Source: Zygnema circumcarinatum
Lineage: Eukaryota; Streptophyta; Zygnematophyceae; Zygnematales; Zygnemataceae
Direction: 5' to 3'
DNA: 64,000 nucleotides
NCBI GenBank assembly: GCA_037447605.1
Contig: CM074807.1
Coordinates: 3,640,345-3,704,344, forward strand
The notes under the pieces were generated by a model. It was given only the letters and a program-made list of their open reading frames with translations, made no database searches and was not told the origin of the DNA. How positions within the stretch are numbered: position 1 is the first letter of the stretch; each line of letters begins with the position of its first letter. The position numbers and the translations under genes were made by a program. This document shows, piece after piece, positions 12,694-24,491 of this stretch.

Positions 12694-13439
12694 AACATGA
12701 GTGTTCGCTATGCAGTAGTTCCCGTTCATGACATGGCCATGCATGCATGCATGCCCCGTTCCATAACCGCCGGCCCTGATGCCACAGACAGGGAGGGGGA
12801 GCGACCCGTTGGACGCCCGCCAGCCAAGCTCGCCAGCCAAACACCGTCATTCACCACACATGTGAATCATCAGGAGCCAATCAGCCAGCTTCCTGGTGCG
12901 TGCAAAACGCCACGTGCGCATGTTCTGCCCTAACGACGTCGCCCTTTGAGCTGAGAGGGCGTTCGCCTGTTCGGCGCTTCGCTTGCGCTTCAAGGTGAGA
13001 GCCGCGTCCCTCATCATGCAGCGTTTCTCTTTAGGATGTTTTGAAAACTGGCATTCTTTAAAGACAGTCGATGCCGCTTTTTGCTTAAAATTTGTGTGTC
13101 GGATTTCAGGCTGAGGGAGGAGGCACAGACGACGACGCAATCCCCATGCATGCCGTTGGGTAGGGCGTCGCATCCATCGTCACTGAAGGACATAGGGACT
13201 GGTTATGCTGCTCTTCTTTAGATTTTGTTGCTTGCCAAGGTTGGGCTATGAAGCGCATGCATTTCCTATTGACGAGGTTTCGTAGGGTTACTGGCTCCTG
13301 CTTGGATCATTACCAAGAGGCTATTGATCATTTCGACGACCGGGGTAGAGGGCTTCTCTTGCAGGTCTTTGTTGAAAAAGCTCAAAATTCATTGCGAGGA
13401 TGAATTTTTATTATTGGAGGCACTGTAGGGTTGCCTTGA

Positions 13440-16400
13440 TGCGGATCTTGCAGTGTACTGTGTCTTTTTGCAAGCAAAAGAATAACTTATTCCCCCTACC
13501 TTCCTTCTCCGACCATTTTGCATGGCAGGCCTCCTTCCAAATATGCGAGGATCCATTCATTGTTACCATCTATTGCAAGTTTATGCCCCATTTCCACCAC
13601 AGTGATTTGCCGCCTTCGTTGTATCTTGCAACATCAGTTAGCGGCGAGCAGTAGCCTTCATGCTTCCTCTTCAAGTCAAACTATTGCGGAGAAAGGGGGT
13701 TCAGTTGTCGGTGTAGCGGAAACTTATGGAAGTGATAGGCAAGAACACTTGCACGATTCATATAGAGGGGAAGGGCAATTCTGGGAATCAGGAAGACATT
13801 ATGAAGATGGAAATTTACTTAGGGAGGACGAGGATTTTTCGAGACACTGTGGTGGAAAATTTATTGGACAGATCAATCAGGCGGAAGGTGGCCGGGCTTA
13901 TCAGGAGCGTTCTCTGAATCAGGACGTCGACTATGTTGCTCTGGACTTTCATGGAGTGGAGTCGAGTTTTACTGAAGCAGCGACGAGGTGTAATGATGGG
14001 TTTATGGTTACCACCTATAAGTCTAGTTCAGAATTTTCTTCCTCATTGCCTGACAGCTCTAGCGTGTCAGAAAGCCATTATGTGCGTTTAGAAGAGGACT
14101 TGGAAAGTGGGCATAGTTCTAGCTGTGGAGACAAAGTAGACTTAATCTCACTAAGGTTTTCTTCAACCACCCAGTGGGGAGGTGGCGTTCATGACCACAA
14201 GATAGAACGTTGGCTTAGGATAGAGCAGGGGAAAAGGCCTCTTGCGTCGGTGAACAAGCCATGGCAGCGTACACTTGGAAGTGTGTTGGAAGTAGGAATG
14301 AGGTCTGGCATGGTACCTTCACGTGTGTACCATCCAAGGGGTCCTCTTGCATCTGCGTCGGCTTTTTTGACAGCCGATGTAAAGGAAGCTTCATCCAGCC
14401 AGGATGAATGCTTGAGCAAGATGTGGCGACGGCGAGGCTTGGGAAGGAACAAGGTACTTTTCCTTGAACACTGGTCGTCATGAAAGACTCGTACTGCAAG
14501 TCCTCATGCACACTCTGTGGCACAATAAGTAATGACTTCGCCAAGCGGAATACGTGGAGTGTCTTGCGTTGAATTGCAATTGGTGGCTGTTAAAGAGATC
14601 GTGTAGTATGATCGAGTTCCGACAATCGGGGGAGGGGAAAGTTGGGTCATTGTTGCCTTTAGGTTTTGCCGGGTCCGACATGGTCAACTCGTATGCTAAA
14701 ATTGGCACGCATAGAGGCAACCAAAGTGGAGCGCGAACGAGAGAGAGTGTCAGCAGATGAGACCGTTGTCGCTGGACTCAGATTGCACGCTATAGCTCCT
14801 CTGGCCATAGGAGGGGGAGGTGACCTTGGCGATGCCGGAGCTCTTTACCGCATACTTCAGGTAAGGGGTTGTGAGTCAATCTGGAAGACATACAAAAAGA
14901 AATTCATTTTTGTTTTCGTTTTTAGTACTCTTTAGGACATTTTCTGCTGCTCATTTTGCGTACTTTTACCACAAAGACCTATTTGCCTCCAGTTCATCCT
15001 TCTTTCATCTATAAGAGGCTTAATTGAGGAATATCTCTTTCTGGCTCGTTAGCTGTCAGCTTTACGCCCACTTAGAAGAACTTCACCGGCTGCTAGCTAG
15101 GTGTAGGGGTCTCGCTTGAGTTGAAAACCAGAGATATGACAAATCGTTTCGGTGATACTCTTACTGTCTTCCTTTTACTTTTAGTTTAGCCCCGCTCACG
15201 ATGTCTGGAAAGATATTCCTTTCTCTGGTAATCACCTCGCGGTAGTCATCTTCACATCCAAACTTGCTTCTGTCTGGATCATGTGCAGACACAGCGCTTT
15301 TCAGATAAGGCAGAAAAGATTTTCCAGTGGGCGAAGCAGCAGCCGGGGTATGTTGCAGATGCACGAACTTATGCAGAGTTGACTCGTATAATGGCATGGG
15401 ATGGTGAGGCGGAGGTAGCCGAAGAGCTGCTTACGGAGATGTGGTTTCGCGACCTTGCCGTGGATTCAATTACCCTCTTTGCTGTGCTGGCAGCGTATGC
15501 TAAAGCTGAGAGGTAAGCATGGGCGTTTAATCTCAGCTGGGATGGAATTTTTTTGCAATTATAAGGTGAATCTGTCTAGGGGAATCTTCCCGATATGCAG
15601 CTAGACCTAATGCGTCAAGAATCTTGCCAAGAAGGATCCATGTCTTGCTTGAGGCTCTGCGGTGTTTGCTCTGAGTAGGAACTGATAATGGCGTTTCTTG
15701 CCCATTTTTTTCCTTATACGTTATGCCTTGTTCGGGACTTTGTAAGGGATTAGCTGGAGGATCGGCCCTCCGTTGTATGGCATTAGTCCCTTAATACAGC
15801 GCGCTATTGGCTACATCCCTCTTTTGCATATAAGCCCGGGTAACCACTGTCTCTTTCTATTCGTTTGCCTGAAATTTGGTATTGACTCTACTGCAATGAT
15901 GTTGTGTGAACTGGTTGTCCAGGTACGTGGAACTCATTCGCTTATACGAGCACAGCACAAGGACATGGCAAGTTGCGGAGCATGACGCATGCTTTGTGCT
16001 GCTGTTGTGGGCCTATGCTCGAATTGGGCAAACAGAGGAAGCACTAGTTATCATGGAGAGTAGGGAACAGAGCCCTTGGGCAGTTAAGGGCGATCTCGGG
16101 AAGTTGCGTAGGAATCTTCGTTTGCTTCAGTCGTCAGGTGTCCACCCAAAGGTGCAGGAGGTTATGGATTTGGTGCAGGCACTCTGTTGCAAAAGGAACT
16201 CTCAGAAGTATACTGAAAAGGTGAAATCCCTGTACAGGAATGGAGAAAAGGAAAGGGCAGGGAAGTTAGCTGCCTTCGTAGGAAGGTATTGGGATGTCCC
16301 ATACTGGACATGGCGGGATCAGCTTGGTTTGCTTCTGACTGGAGAAGATTTGGAAGAGGAAAGAATTTGTTCAGATCCGGAACAGGAGGTTGACAAGACA

Positions 16401-16679
16401 CTGACATCTTCTCTGACATATTTTCTGAAAAGAGACCTTTTTGAGGAGAAATTTGCGAATGAGGTGAAGGGTGCTTCAGGAGGTGGATGGAGAGTAGAGC
16501 ATGCATCTGAGTTTCGGAAGGAGCAGGAGAAGCTCAGTGAGAAGGAGAGGGATGCCCATGCATCCCAAATGACAGGTTTTGGAGGGTACTTATGGAGTCT
16601 GGGAGAGTTTTGCCGGAACTCGACTCGCACGGGCCAACTCCGTCTTTTGAATCGAAGAAAAGAATTTCCTAAGGTCTGA
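13440..16679 (+). CDS. Pentatricopeptide-repeat-like protein, probably organellar
   Basis: Four exons join in phase: an open frame from 13440 (or from the acceptor at 13528) to 14453, then 14663-14860, 15289-15512 and 15923-16679. They give more than 700 residues ending at TGA. The frame has no early ATG, so the start lies in an upstream exon I could not fix. The first ~60 residues are Ser/Arg/Leu-rich, like a transit peptide. The middle is an acidic, Ser-rich region with no recognised domain. Exons 3-4 carry PPR-like helix pairs: ADARTYAELTRIMAWDGEAE, VDSITLFAVLAAYAKAERYV and HDACFVLLLWAYARIGQTEE. PPR proteins bind organellar RNA. The repeats here are few and degenerate, so the target is unknown. 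The C-terminal ~200 residues are charged and unassigned. Family assignment is moderate; the exon chain is good. Confidence 0.65.
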
Positions 16680-17079
16680 TTCAACAGCGTGGTTCTCTTG
16701 GCGCGGCTCAGACTTCTACATTTTTGAAGTTAGGGCAAACATTTTTGGAGCCAACATTTATTGCAGGAAATAACATGCTGCACATTCGGTGCAGCGCAAG
16801 AGGTTCCCTCTTGGAATCCTGTCCAAGCCCGTGTCAAAGCTATCATTGTTTTGGTGAAAGCACCATGCTCGCACCTTTTCATTAGGGGAAATGCTTCAGA
16901 AGTTTGTCTTTTTATACTCGAGTCATGCCAAGAGAGCGTTGTAATTTCCCCCTTCGAATAAATGTCGTATGTCCTCTTCTGTTAAACATCCTTTTCCATT
17001 GTGTTCTTGACCTATGGCTTAACTTCAGGAAGCTGATAGAAGCTACTGAGAAGCCTCCTCCTCTCAAATGCAAGCAATG

Positions 17080-17186
17080 AATTGGCATGGATCTCATGGC
17101 GGCGATGCCATCAAATGTGTACAAGGACGAAAAAACATCATGGAGAACCACGAGGAACCGCTCACAATGGACCTAAGCACGAAAGA
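17080..17186 (+). repeat. Dispersed ~110-bp repeat, copy 3
   Basis: Contains GGCATGGATCTCATGG, GCGATGCCATCAAATGT, CATCATGGAGAACCACGAGG and ATGGACCTAAGCAC, matching copies 1 and 2 over its whole length. Confidence 0.75.
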
Positions 17187-17210
17187 AGAAAGCTATGAGT
17201 TGAGTTGGTC

Positions 17211-17322
17211 TGTCCTTTAGGTCCTTTGCGACCAGTTCCTCGAAGTTCCCCATCCTGATTTTGCCCATGTACATTTGATGGCCTCGCCATCGTGAGATCA
17301 ATGCCACTTACTTCCATTACCC
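17211..17322 (-). repeat. Dispersed ~110-bp repeat, copy 4 (inverted)
   Basis: Read on the minus strand it contains GTGGCATTGATCTCACGATG, CATCAAATGTACATGGGCAA and GAACTGGTCGCAAAGGACCT, closest to copy 2. It faces copy 3 head to head across ~25 bp, so the pair forms an inverted repeat of ~240 bp. Confidence 0.75.
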
Positions 17323-18501
17323 TATGAATTGAACTCTGTGGGCTCGCGAACAGCCCCAAAGGTCACCCACCGATGTGGGTGCAGCCAACAACAACTTGCA
17401 GCGAGTCGAAGCGGAGGCGAGGCAGCCGGAAAGGTGTCGTACAAGCAATAGGGCCCGATATCTATGTCGCCGTTCCATGGTCCCGTTACAGTGCGCAAGC
17501 ACGAGCGTTCAGTTCTGGAGATGGCCGTTCAGAGGTCGACACGTCAGCTCCAACTGGACGTGGGTAGGTGGATTTTCCAGTAGATCAACACGGATCCCAG
17601 TTCGAATTTCAGCCAATGATTTTTTGACACGTCAACTACAATTTGAAAAATATTGAAGCTGATTACCGTTCTTTTATCCAGTTTGCGAGGTTAAGTCCAT
17701 TTTTCACGGAACTGGTCACATGGAACGGAAATTTGGACCCACCTGCAAGAGAGCATCTTCCTTGTGCGAATTTGTGACGTTTGTGGCTGAAAGTCTCTCT
17801 CCAAATCCGTTCAGGGAGGCGCAGGTCTTGCTTGCGGGGCCGGATCGTAACAGGTGCAGCTCTCAGGTGTCATATTTGAAGAGACAGGTTGAAGTGGTTG
17901 TTATCTTATTGACTGATCGCCGGAATCACTCGATTGGCAGGTTGTTTGCACGGGTGGAAGGTGAGAGGGAGCAGTTGCTGTGGCATTCCAGTGTTTTTTT
18001 TTATTAGAGGGGCTAGAGGCTGAATGCAGGGGTGGAAATATTGCAACAGAACGCTTGTTTTGAGTAGTGTTGGGGTCGTCATTTGTGTACCTCGTTTAGA
18101 GAGTGTGTGGAAATATTGGAAAGGGATATCTATTGGTTGTTCTCCTGATGGATTAGAGAAGGTTATGGCTGTTTTAGGGTTGAGAGCCCTGGCTGGTTCT
18201 TTGCTGCAGGTAGTCTTGTGAACGTTTTGAGTGGTGTTTTTTGAAATAGCCATTGGTTTGCAGCAGATTCGTCAGAGGAGTTTGCTACTGAATCCGTCTG
18301 CAACGTGGACATGCGTTAACTATGAATCGCTTTATGGATTGGTTCATTTTGCAAGTCCGACGAGTGCAACTCGTTGTTGAGATGCCTCGGGGATGATAAG
18401 ATGTCTTGCCTTTTGTACATATAATACAAGACATGGTTTTGAAGTTTCCATGGGTGGTGCGTTTGCAGTAGATTCCCCTTTTTTTGAAACCGTCAGCCAT
18501 A

Positions 18502-21500
18502 ATGAAGTTCCTTGAGTACACGCCGTTGGAAAGGTATCTGTTTTCATCCAGGCTGTTGACCTAAAGAACTGTGTTGTGCGAAGAAAAGACGCCACTAGCT
18601 GATTGTTTAGACCATGCCAGTGTGTTACAGCTTCGTCTTTCCTTTTCATAATGTTTGATTTTCCCTGAAGCCAGCTGTTCATATATTTGCTATTCATCAA
18701 TGTCCTGAGCGCGCATATTGGTGAAAATTGTTTGCAGGATAAATGCCATCCTTGCGAACGTCAATCTGGGAGACTACCTCATGCAAGGAGTCCTTGAAGC
18801 TTATTCATGTGCGTAAGAATGCCAACTTTCAGTGTTTGAATATTTCATTGTGGCTCCGAAGCTGCGATTCGAATGTAGGAATGTTCCTATCTCCGTAAGG
18901 ATGAGACTTCTGTCTCGTTTCAGGCTGCGGATGACAGCTATTATTTTGAAGATTGGAGTGACCACACCTAATTTTTATCACATTGAAGAACCAGATTTGG
19001 AAAAAACTAGCTTTCTATGCAAGAATACTCCAAGCTGCCTGACTAGCGTGCTGAAGACAGTAAAAGTATGTATCACCTTCATCTTTGGTTGTATGTGGGA
19101 TTATTTCTTGCTGTATGTGTTGCGACACTCAGGCAAACTGGCGGGTATGGACAAGAAGCTATCGCGAAGTTTGGAGCAAGAGGTGTGTGCGCAATTTCCC
19201 TTGGCAAAAGTTCTGAAATATCCTTGTTCTGTGGAGCTTATGGCTTTCCATTTTTTTATGGCAAATCACGTTTTACTGCACTGTCTTTTTTTAAGTTGGA
19301 TCATCTGGCTAGCTTGTAAAATTAGAAAGCCAGGGAGTCCTCCACTCGCTAAACTTTATTGTTATCACATCGAAATTTCTTTACTCGAAGCATGATGTCC
19401 TTCGGGCCAGGTTGTGGACTCTCTTGCAATATCTCCTCAAGATTTGGCTACCTCCCCTGTGGGACCACTTTCCAATTCTTCAAGGTTGGTACCATGTTGA
19501 TCTCTCTCTTTCCTATTTTGCTTGCGTTAACCTGTGAATAATGATATGAATACTTTCCTGTTGATTTTAAACCTTTTTGCCTGTACATGGGATAATGAAC
19601 CTCAGAAGCTTGTCTTAGGTCTAGTTTTTTTGCTCTGGATATTTGTTGAGCTTGCGTCTTTTGGCATTTGTAAAGGTGCAAAATTGCAGTCAAGGTTCGC
19701 CCATGAAAGAACGTTTTGAAGGAATGTTGCCATTGTAAACGCCGCAATGGCGTGTTTTCTTTTTGCAGCCGAAGGACTCTTATATACCTCATTCTGACAT
19801 TGAACCACATGTACCCCGACTATGATTTCAGGTGCAAACCTAATTCCTGCTCATGACATAGTTTTGTATAGTCTTTTGCTGCTCCACGACAGGCTGAAAT
19901 TATTTGAGTTGTTTGATAGGGGTCCAAGCTCTGAGATGTCATTGATTATGTATGTGTATTCATTTCATGGCTGAGTTGGATAAGGGTAATGTAGTTGCCG
20001 ACCCTTAACTGGGCGGCTCTGCATCCCACTGAAGCACATCCGCCGGCTGAAATGTGGGAAGTGCTGTCGAAGGTTGACAAGCGGTGTACATAACCGTTGC
20101 TCCATTTGGAGCTGAGAGTTCGAATCTCTCCATTTCCTACAAATACAAAACTGCCATGCTTGACATTGGCAGTCATTGTATTGGCTTAGTTTCGCTACCA
20201 CATTGTCCAAGCTGAAAAGAACCAGCTGAATGAGAGCTGGATTTCTTTTTGGTATTTCCTCTTCAGGGACATTGCAAGGACATTTCAATTCAATATTGTG
20301 GAAGAGATAACTTATGTCATTGTTAACTGTCCGATGTGTGAAACTGAAGTCATGTTTCAGCCTCCAAGGCTTATGTTTTCTATTGTTGAGGCGTCTGGCT
20401 TTCTTGCTGGAGTGATGCTGCAATACGGAACGCCACTTGAGGTTAAGCATTGGGGGGCACAGCACATTGCGAGCTCATCATTTTACGAAAGAAGGCCGAA
20501 TCAGTGCCGTCAAACAGAAGATTGACTATGCCCTGGTGGATGTTGCAAAGGTGAGAGATTCAGGGCCTGGTTTGGTTTGTGGTTATCTGGTTTGCCAACT
20601 TCAGAGGGCTAGGCTCCTTAAACTCAGTGTATTTGTTTATTGCTTGCCTTCTCAAACGTTCAACTCAACGAGGTAGATTGGTGCGAGCAGATTTGGGAAC
20701 GGCAATCCGGTGAGGACACATCATTGTTGGAGATTTTGTGGAAAGCAATTGATGAGGTACGCGTTTTGACTAGTGCATGATAGTGATCAAATGCTCATCA
20801 GTAATCCACCTCTAAAACACAATGTGAAGTCAATGCTGTATACTTTCCTATCCAGGTTTCCAGTTGCTCATTGCTTTCATTTTCATGGTAGCGTGGTCGT
20901 TTTCATCTCTTTGAATATGTTGTTCCACTTTATGTAAAGGCAAGACTGCTTACACGTTAATTGGAAGTGCCCGCAAAGCTTGTCTTTGCCACAAGAAATC
21001 AGTTTGATAATGAGTGGATTTCTTAACTTTGATCATCTGATTTTAACAAGTTTTATCTCCTACTGCTTTACTCGCCTGGTCGTTTCATTCCTGATCCCCT
21101 CAAATAGAATCAATCTGTAGTTTCACATACATCTATAGTCTGCTTAATCCGCGATCACAGAACTTTCTTCTGGCAGGTAATGAATCTGGTGGAATGTGAA
21201 GTATACAGCTACAAGCCTGACATGGAGGGAGACCCATTTACAGAGAATGGAAGCGTGTAAGTTTTTACCGAAGTTTAGGTTATCTTGCATTGTTCAGCTT
21301 GCCGCACGGATGTAGCACAAGACTGCGTGTTTTTTTCTTGATATCTAGCATAGGCGGTATGCCCCTTTTAGACTTGCTTTGTCTATTCTCGTGGATGACC
21401 CTTGGATTTTTGTTGCAGCTGGTCCTTCAACTACTTTTTCTACAACAAGAAGCTAAGACGCGTTCTCTATTTCAGCTGCCGATGTATAAGGTGAGTACCC

Positions 21501-22053
21501 TATCAGTTGCTGAAACAGACCTTGTAACTTCTTGATCACTAAATCTTTTTGTACAGTTAATGTATAGATTGTAAGGCAGTGCGTTTAAGTGATACTGTGC
21601 TTCTGAACCTGTAGTAGATGTTGTTTTCTTAGGATTGGTTGCAATTCTTGTCATGTACACCTTAGGCCTGCTACCTGCATATAAAATGCTGCGGATAAAA
21701 TTTTGTGTGGTTCGTGTCAACAGCGCTACAGATTTGGTGTGAAAATGAAGTCATTTTGTCAGAGGTCAGCTTTCAACGGGTTAGTTCTCGAACTAGGTGC
21801 TTCCGTTTCCTTCAATGTGTGAGGGCTTTTAGGGCTCCCTCAGAAAAATCAGCCAAACCTGTGCTACTCCATGAGCCTCACCTGAGTCCGCTTTGTGACC
21901 GTATCAGGCCCTTAAAGCCTGGAAACTGCCTTTGACTTGCATGTTTTGTGTAATTGTCGCAGTAAACACTCATTGGACGAATCCTCCTCTGATGAAGTCC
22001 CAAGTGAGGATGACATGTATTTCACCAACGACATGGATCTTGACGAAGCGTGA
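18502..22053 (+). CDS. MAF1: MAF1, repressor of RNA polymerase III
   Basis: Ten exons join in phase to 234 residues: 18502-18533, 18738-18808, 19133-19182, 19411-19484, 19769-19831, 20463-20550, 20673-20756, 21176-21255, 21419-21490, 21963-22053. The length fits plant MAF1 (about 220). The start [16 protein letters not shown] is the conserved MAF1 N terminus. Later signatures are [60 protein letters not shown] and [20 protein letters not shown], followed by an acidic tail typical of the family. MAF1 binds RNA polymerase III and shuts down tRNA and 5S rRNA synthesis under stress, downstream of TOR. A 33-nt, phase-keeping segment at about 21736-21768 could be an optional exon before the tail. 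One intron carries a tRNA-like sequence. Confidence 0.93.
20048..20137 (+). tRNA. tRNA-like sequence, type II (Ser/Leu-like), anticodon position ACA; probably a relic
   Basis: Inside MAF1 intron 5. Acceptor stem 20048-20054 with 20131-20137 (6 of 7 pairs). Anticodon stem GCGGT/ACCGT (81-85 with 93-97) around the 7-nt loop GTACATA, which has T at position 33 and ACA as anticodon. Long variable arm GCTCC/GGAGC. Perfect T arm GAGAG-TTCGAAT-CTCTC at 20114-20130. The D arm is poor. The overall shape recalls organellar tRNA-Ser (GCU). A long variable arm does not fit the Cys codon that ACA would read, so a degenerate insert or a tRNA-derived element is more likely than a working gene. Confidence 0.4.
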
Positions 22054-22325
22054 TATGTTCGCTTTCTTATCGTGCTGCATCAGTTCAACGGAAGGAGATT
22101 CTCAGATGGTGTAAGCATCGAAGATGCTGACTCCGTCCTATGTACAATAGTTTGCTGTATCGCAGTACTAGTTTGCATGTGATGGTCCGCTTTTCATCAT
22201 GCGTATATATGTCGGCAGTGCACTTTTAGCAGCAAGATGCAGAGTTTGATAGTATGTTAGGAGTCAATTGCACCATGTTGTGTTAGGGTTTGCGTTTCTG
22301 CTGTCTATATTGTTATGCGTAAGGT

Positions 22326-22358
22326 CTGTCCGTCTGTCTGTCTGTCTGTCTGTCTGTG
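22326..22358. repeat. GTCT tetranucleotide microsatellite
   Basis: About seven to eight GTCT units in a row downstream of MAF1. Confidence 0.85.
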
Positions 22359-23488
22359 CATGTATATATGGAATGCACTAGGGTCTCCCTTTCAGTAGCT
22401 TTGGACACATAACCCTGCACATGGGAGCAGCACCTTCTATTAATCTCTAGTGTGCACATGTATTTGAGATCACTCGACTCATGCTTTAGGAATGCTCTAT
22501 TGCAACTCGCTTAACCGTTGTAACAGTTTAATTTTCGAAAGTTTCTTCATTTTGATTTTTCCAATTTGCCTTAACATTTGTTCATCGATGGTCGAGGCTG
22601 TGCTTCCGTTGAGTTGCTTGTCACTGTTTCCTTCCTACATAGATAAGTCTACCTTCAGGATCCTAGCTCATGATGGTGGTTTCCGCCTCCAATGTTGAAT
22701 GCATTTCAAAATTTGAAAAATAATGATTGCATCACCGTAAGCTGTAAAGCTGCTGACTAGTCAACCAACTGCTGCGGACTCGTGTGAAAGTTATGATGCT
22801 TCTGGAAAGGCATTTTAACATCGGCTTAAAAGGGAGAAAGAATGAAAACTGACGGACAGCGTGACCTTTCCCGAGTGAATCACGAGCTTTGCAATCGAGA
22901 AGGACTTTGTCTTCAATGTGTCCCAGTGCGAAACCAGATATTGCGCGTCCTAGTTTCTCACGCGTTGGGAAAGAAGCACCCAAGTGTGCACCATAGGCGG
23001 CAAGCTAAGGATGGAGCATGGGCATGTGTGCGTCTATGGCAAATTATTGACCAAGTAATGACAAGGAACTGATGGGGAAGTTCTAAATATGGACTCGTGT
23101 GTAATATGACGTTTTAAACCTGTGAATTAATGACCAAACGACAATTACTAGCCATGTATTCATGACACGACGTTTTCTTACTACCAATGAAGTTATGTTT
23201 GGAATGAAAGTAGAGCAATGACCACAAGGAAAATGACTATGAGTACACCAATGGCCATGACTTTAGTCTGTGCTCGACAGACAGACACACACTGGAGCGC
23301 TCAATTTCGGTATGGCTCCCTTACATCGGCATGGGCCGGACTGTCTTTGAGCCCAGCCCCCGGCTGGCGGCGCCAAATTAGGATTCGATCTAGGCCAGAT
23401 TGTTTTGTAAGTGAGAAATTCGTCTCGGCTAGAAAATATTAAAGTGAAGAGATGGGCATTGAACATATTAAAAAGGTTTATTACATGG

Positions 23489-23631
23489 CTCTCATAGTGC
23501 GACGTATTCACTGCAAGGCGTTCATGCGACATACGGTGTCGCATCGCATGTCGCAAAGTCGCACTATGATATCAAAACCGAGTAAAGTCGCATGCAAGTC
23601 GCACTTTGAGAAACGTGTCGCACTATGAGAG
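23489..23631. mobile_element. Short inverted-repeat element (MITE-like) with internal GTCGCA repeats
   Basis: Perfect 15-bp terminal inverted repeats: CTCTCATAGTGCGAC at 23489-23503 and its complement at 23617-23631. The interior carries several more copies of GTCGCA and TGCGAC, including a second partial end (GTCGCACTATGA). I see no clear target-site duplication, so class is open. Confidence 0.6.
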
Positions 23632-24491
23632 TTGCTGCTAGTCACAGCCACTAGTCAACCTTAAAAAACCAGTTGACCTGGGAGGGTATTTTAGTTGACC
23701 AAATCTGACTAGAAGGTAACGGCAACTCGACATTCGGCACTTTTCGCTACCGACAAAACTCCAACAACCTCGCTTCCTGCCAGATTCCGCGCAGTTTCCG
23801 CGAAGCTGTTCTGCATGATTCTAGAAGCTTACAGAAGGACTGGCCCAGATAACACCCGAGTATGACGTCATCTGGCGCAGCGCCCGCCAATAGGACGGCA
23901 GCTCCGCGCCATTTGTCAAAACTCCTATCCAGTTCGATAACTGACCGCCAGGTGGGTTTTTGTCTTTTTCAACGAGCTTCACCTCATTTTAGGCCCAGTC
24001 AGAATTAGCCACGTCACTCTAAATTTTCAACTTTTTAAAATATGAAGTTCAAAATGTTGGGAATTTTCAACATGGAGCCGCTCAACTGCGAACGGGAACT
24101 GAAACTTCGCTAACCCACACGGCACACCTTCGCAAACCGGACACTTCAAACCCAGTTTTTTGAGATAAACCAGAAATTACGGTAAATTCGCATTTATCCA
24201 GCCGCCACGTGGCTTCCGACTACCGGTGCCGGTAGCCTCACCGACAGAAAACGCGGACAATCGCCGCCGGTTGGCGATCTTACCGACAGATCCAACGTGC
24301 GATATCACGGTACTTTAACATCGGACGGTAGAGATGGCCTCCGTACGGTTGACACCGCCTGCGGGCGGTTGACGGCGGAATGTCCGAAAGGCGCCGGCCG
24401 GCAGTCGGCGGCTCTGACAGGCTGAGGGAGGCGACGGCCATGGTCATGGCGTGAGGAAGACGCGGGGCTGTGCATGCAGGGGGGGGGGGGC

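Larger units (their letters stand above)
11292..13439. other. Divergent intergenic/promoter region between MORC and the PPR-like gene
   Basis: MORC is read leftward from 11291 and the next gene rightward from about 13.4 kb, so this 2.1 kb should hold both promoters and leaders. It contains inverted CTG/CAG runs (11918-12003), two copies of a dispersed ~110-bp repeat, and an ATGC run near 12738-12755. An ATG at 13248 opens a short basic peptide (MKRMHFLLTRFRRVTG) that resembles an organelle presequence. I could not link it to the downstream frame with a good splice site. Confidence 0.5.
16680..18501. other. Intergenic between PPR-like gene and MAF1
   Basis: Holds the PPR-like 3' UTR, an inverted pair of the dispersed ~110-bp repeat (17.08-17.32 kb) and the MAF1 promoter. 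I see no gene in 17.35-18.50 kb; the open frames there lack family signatures. Confidence 0.55.
22054..24491. other. Intergenic between MAF1 and the first GRAS gene
   Basis: Contains a GTCT tetranucleotide repeat (22326-22358), an inverted-repeat element at 23489-23631, a palindromic TGACGTCA (23861-23868) and a CACGTGGC G-box near 24205. The last ~700 bp should be the GRAS promoter and leader. I see no gene. Confidence 0.55.

Noticed and set aside
13248-13400. First exon of the PPR-like gene starting at ATG 13248
   Set aside because: The peptide looks like a presequence, but every donor I could find joins the main frame out of phase or with a poor site.
23489-23631. CRISPR-like array because of repeated GTCGCA words
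   Set aside because: Repeats are 6 bp, irregular and in both directions, in a eukaryotic nuclear setting.
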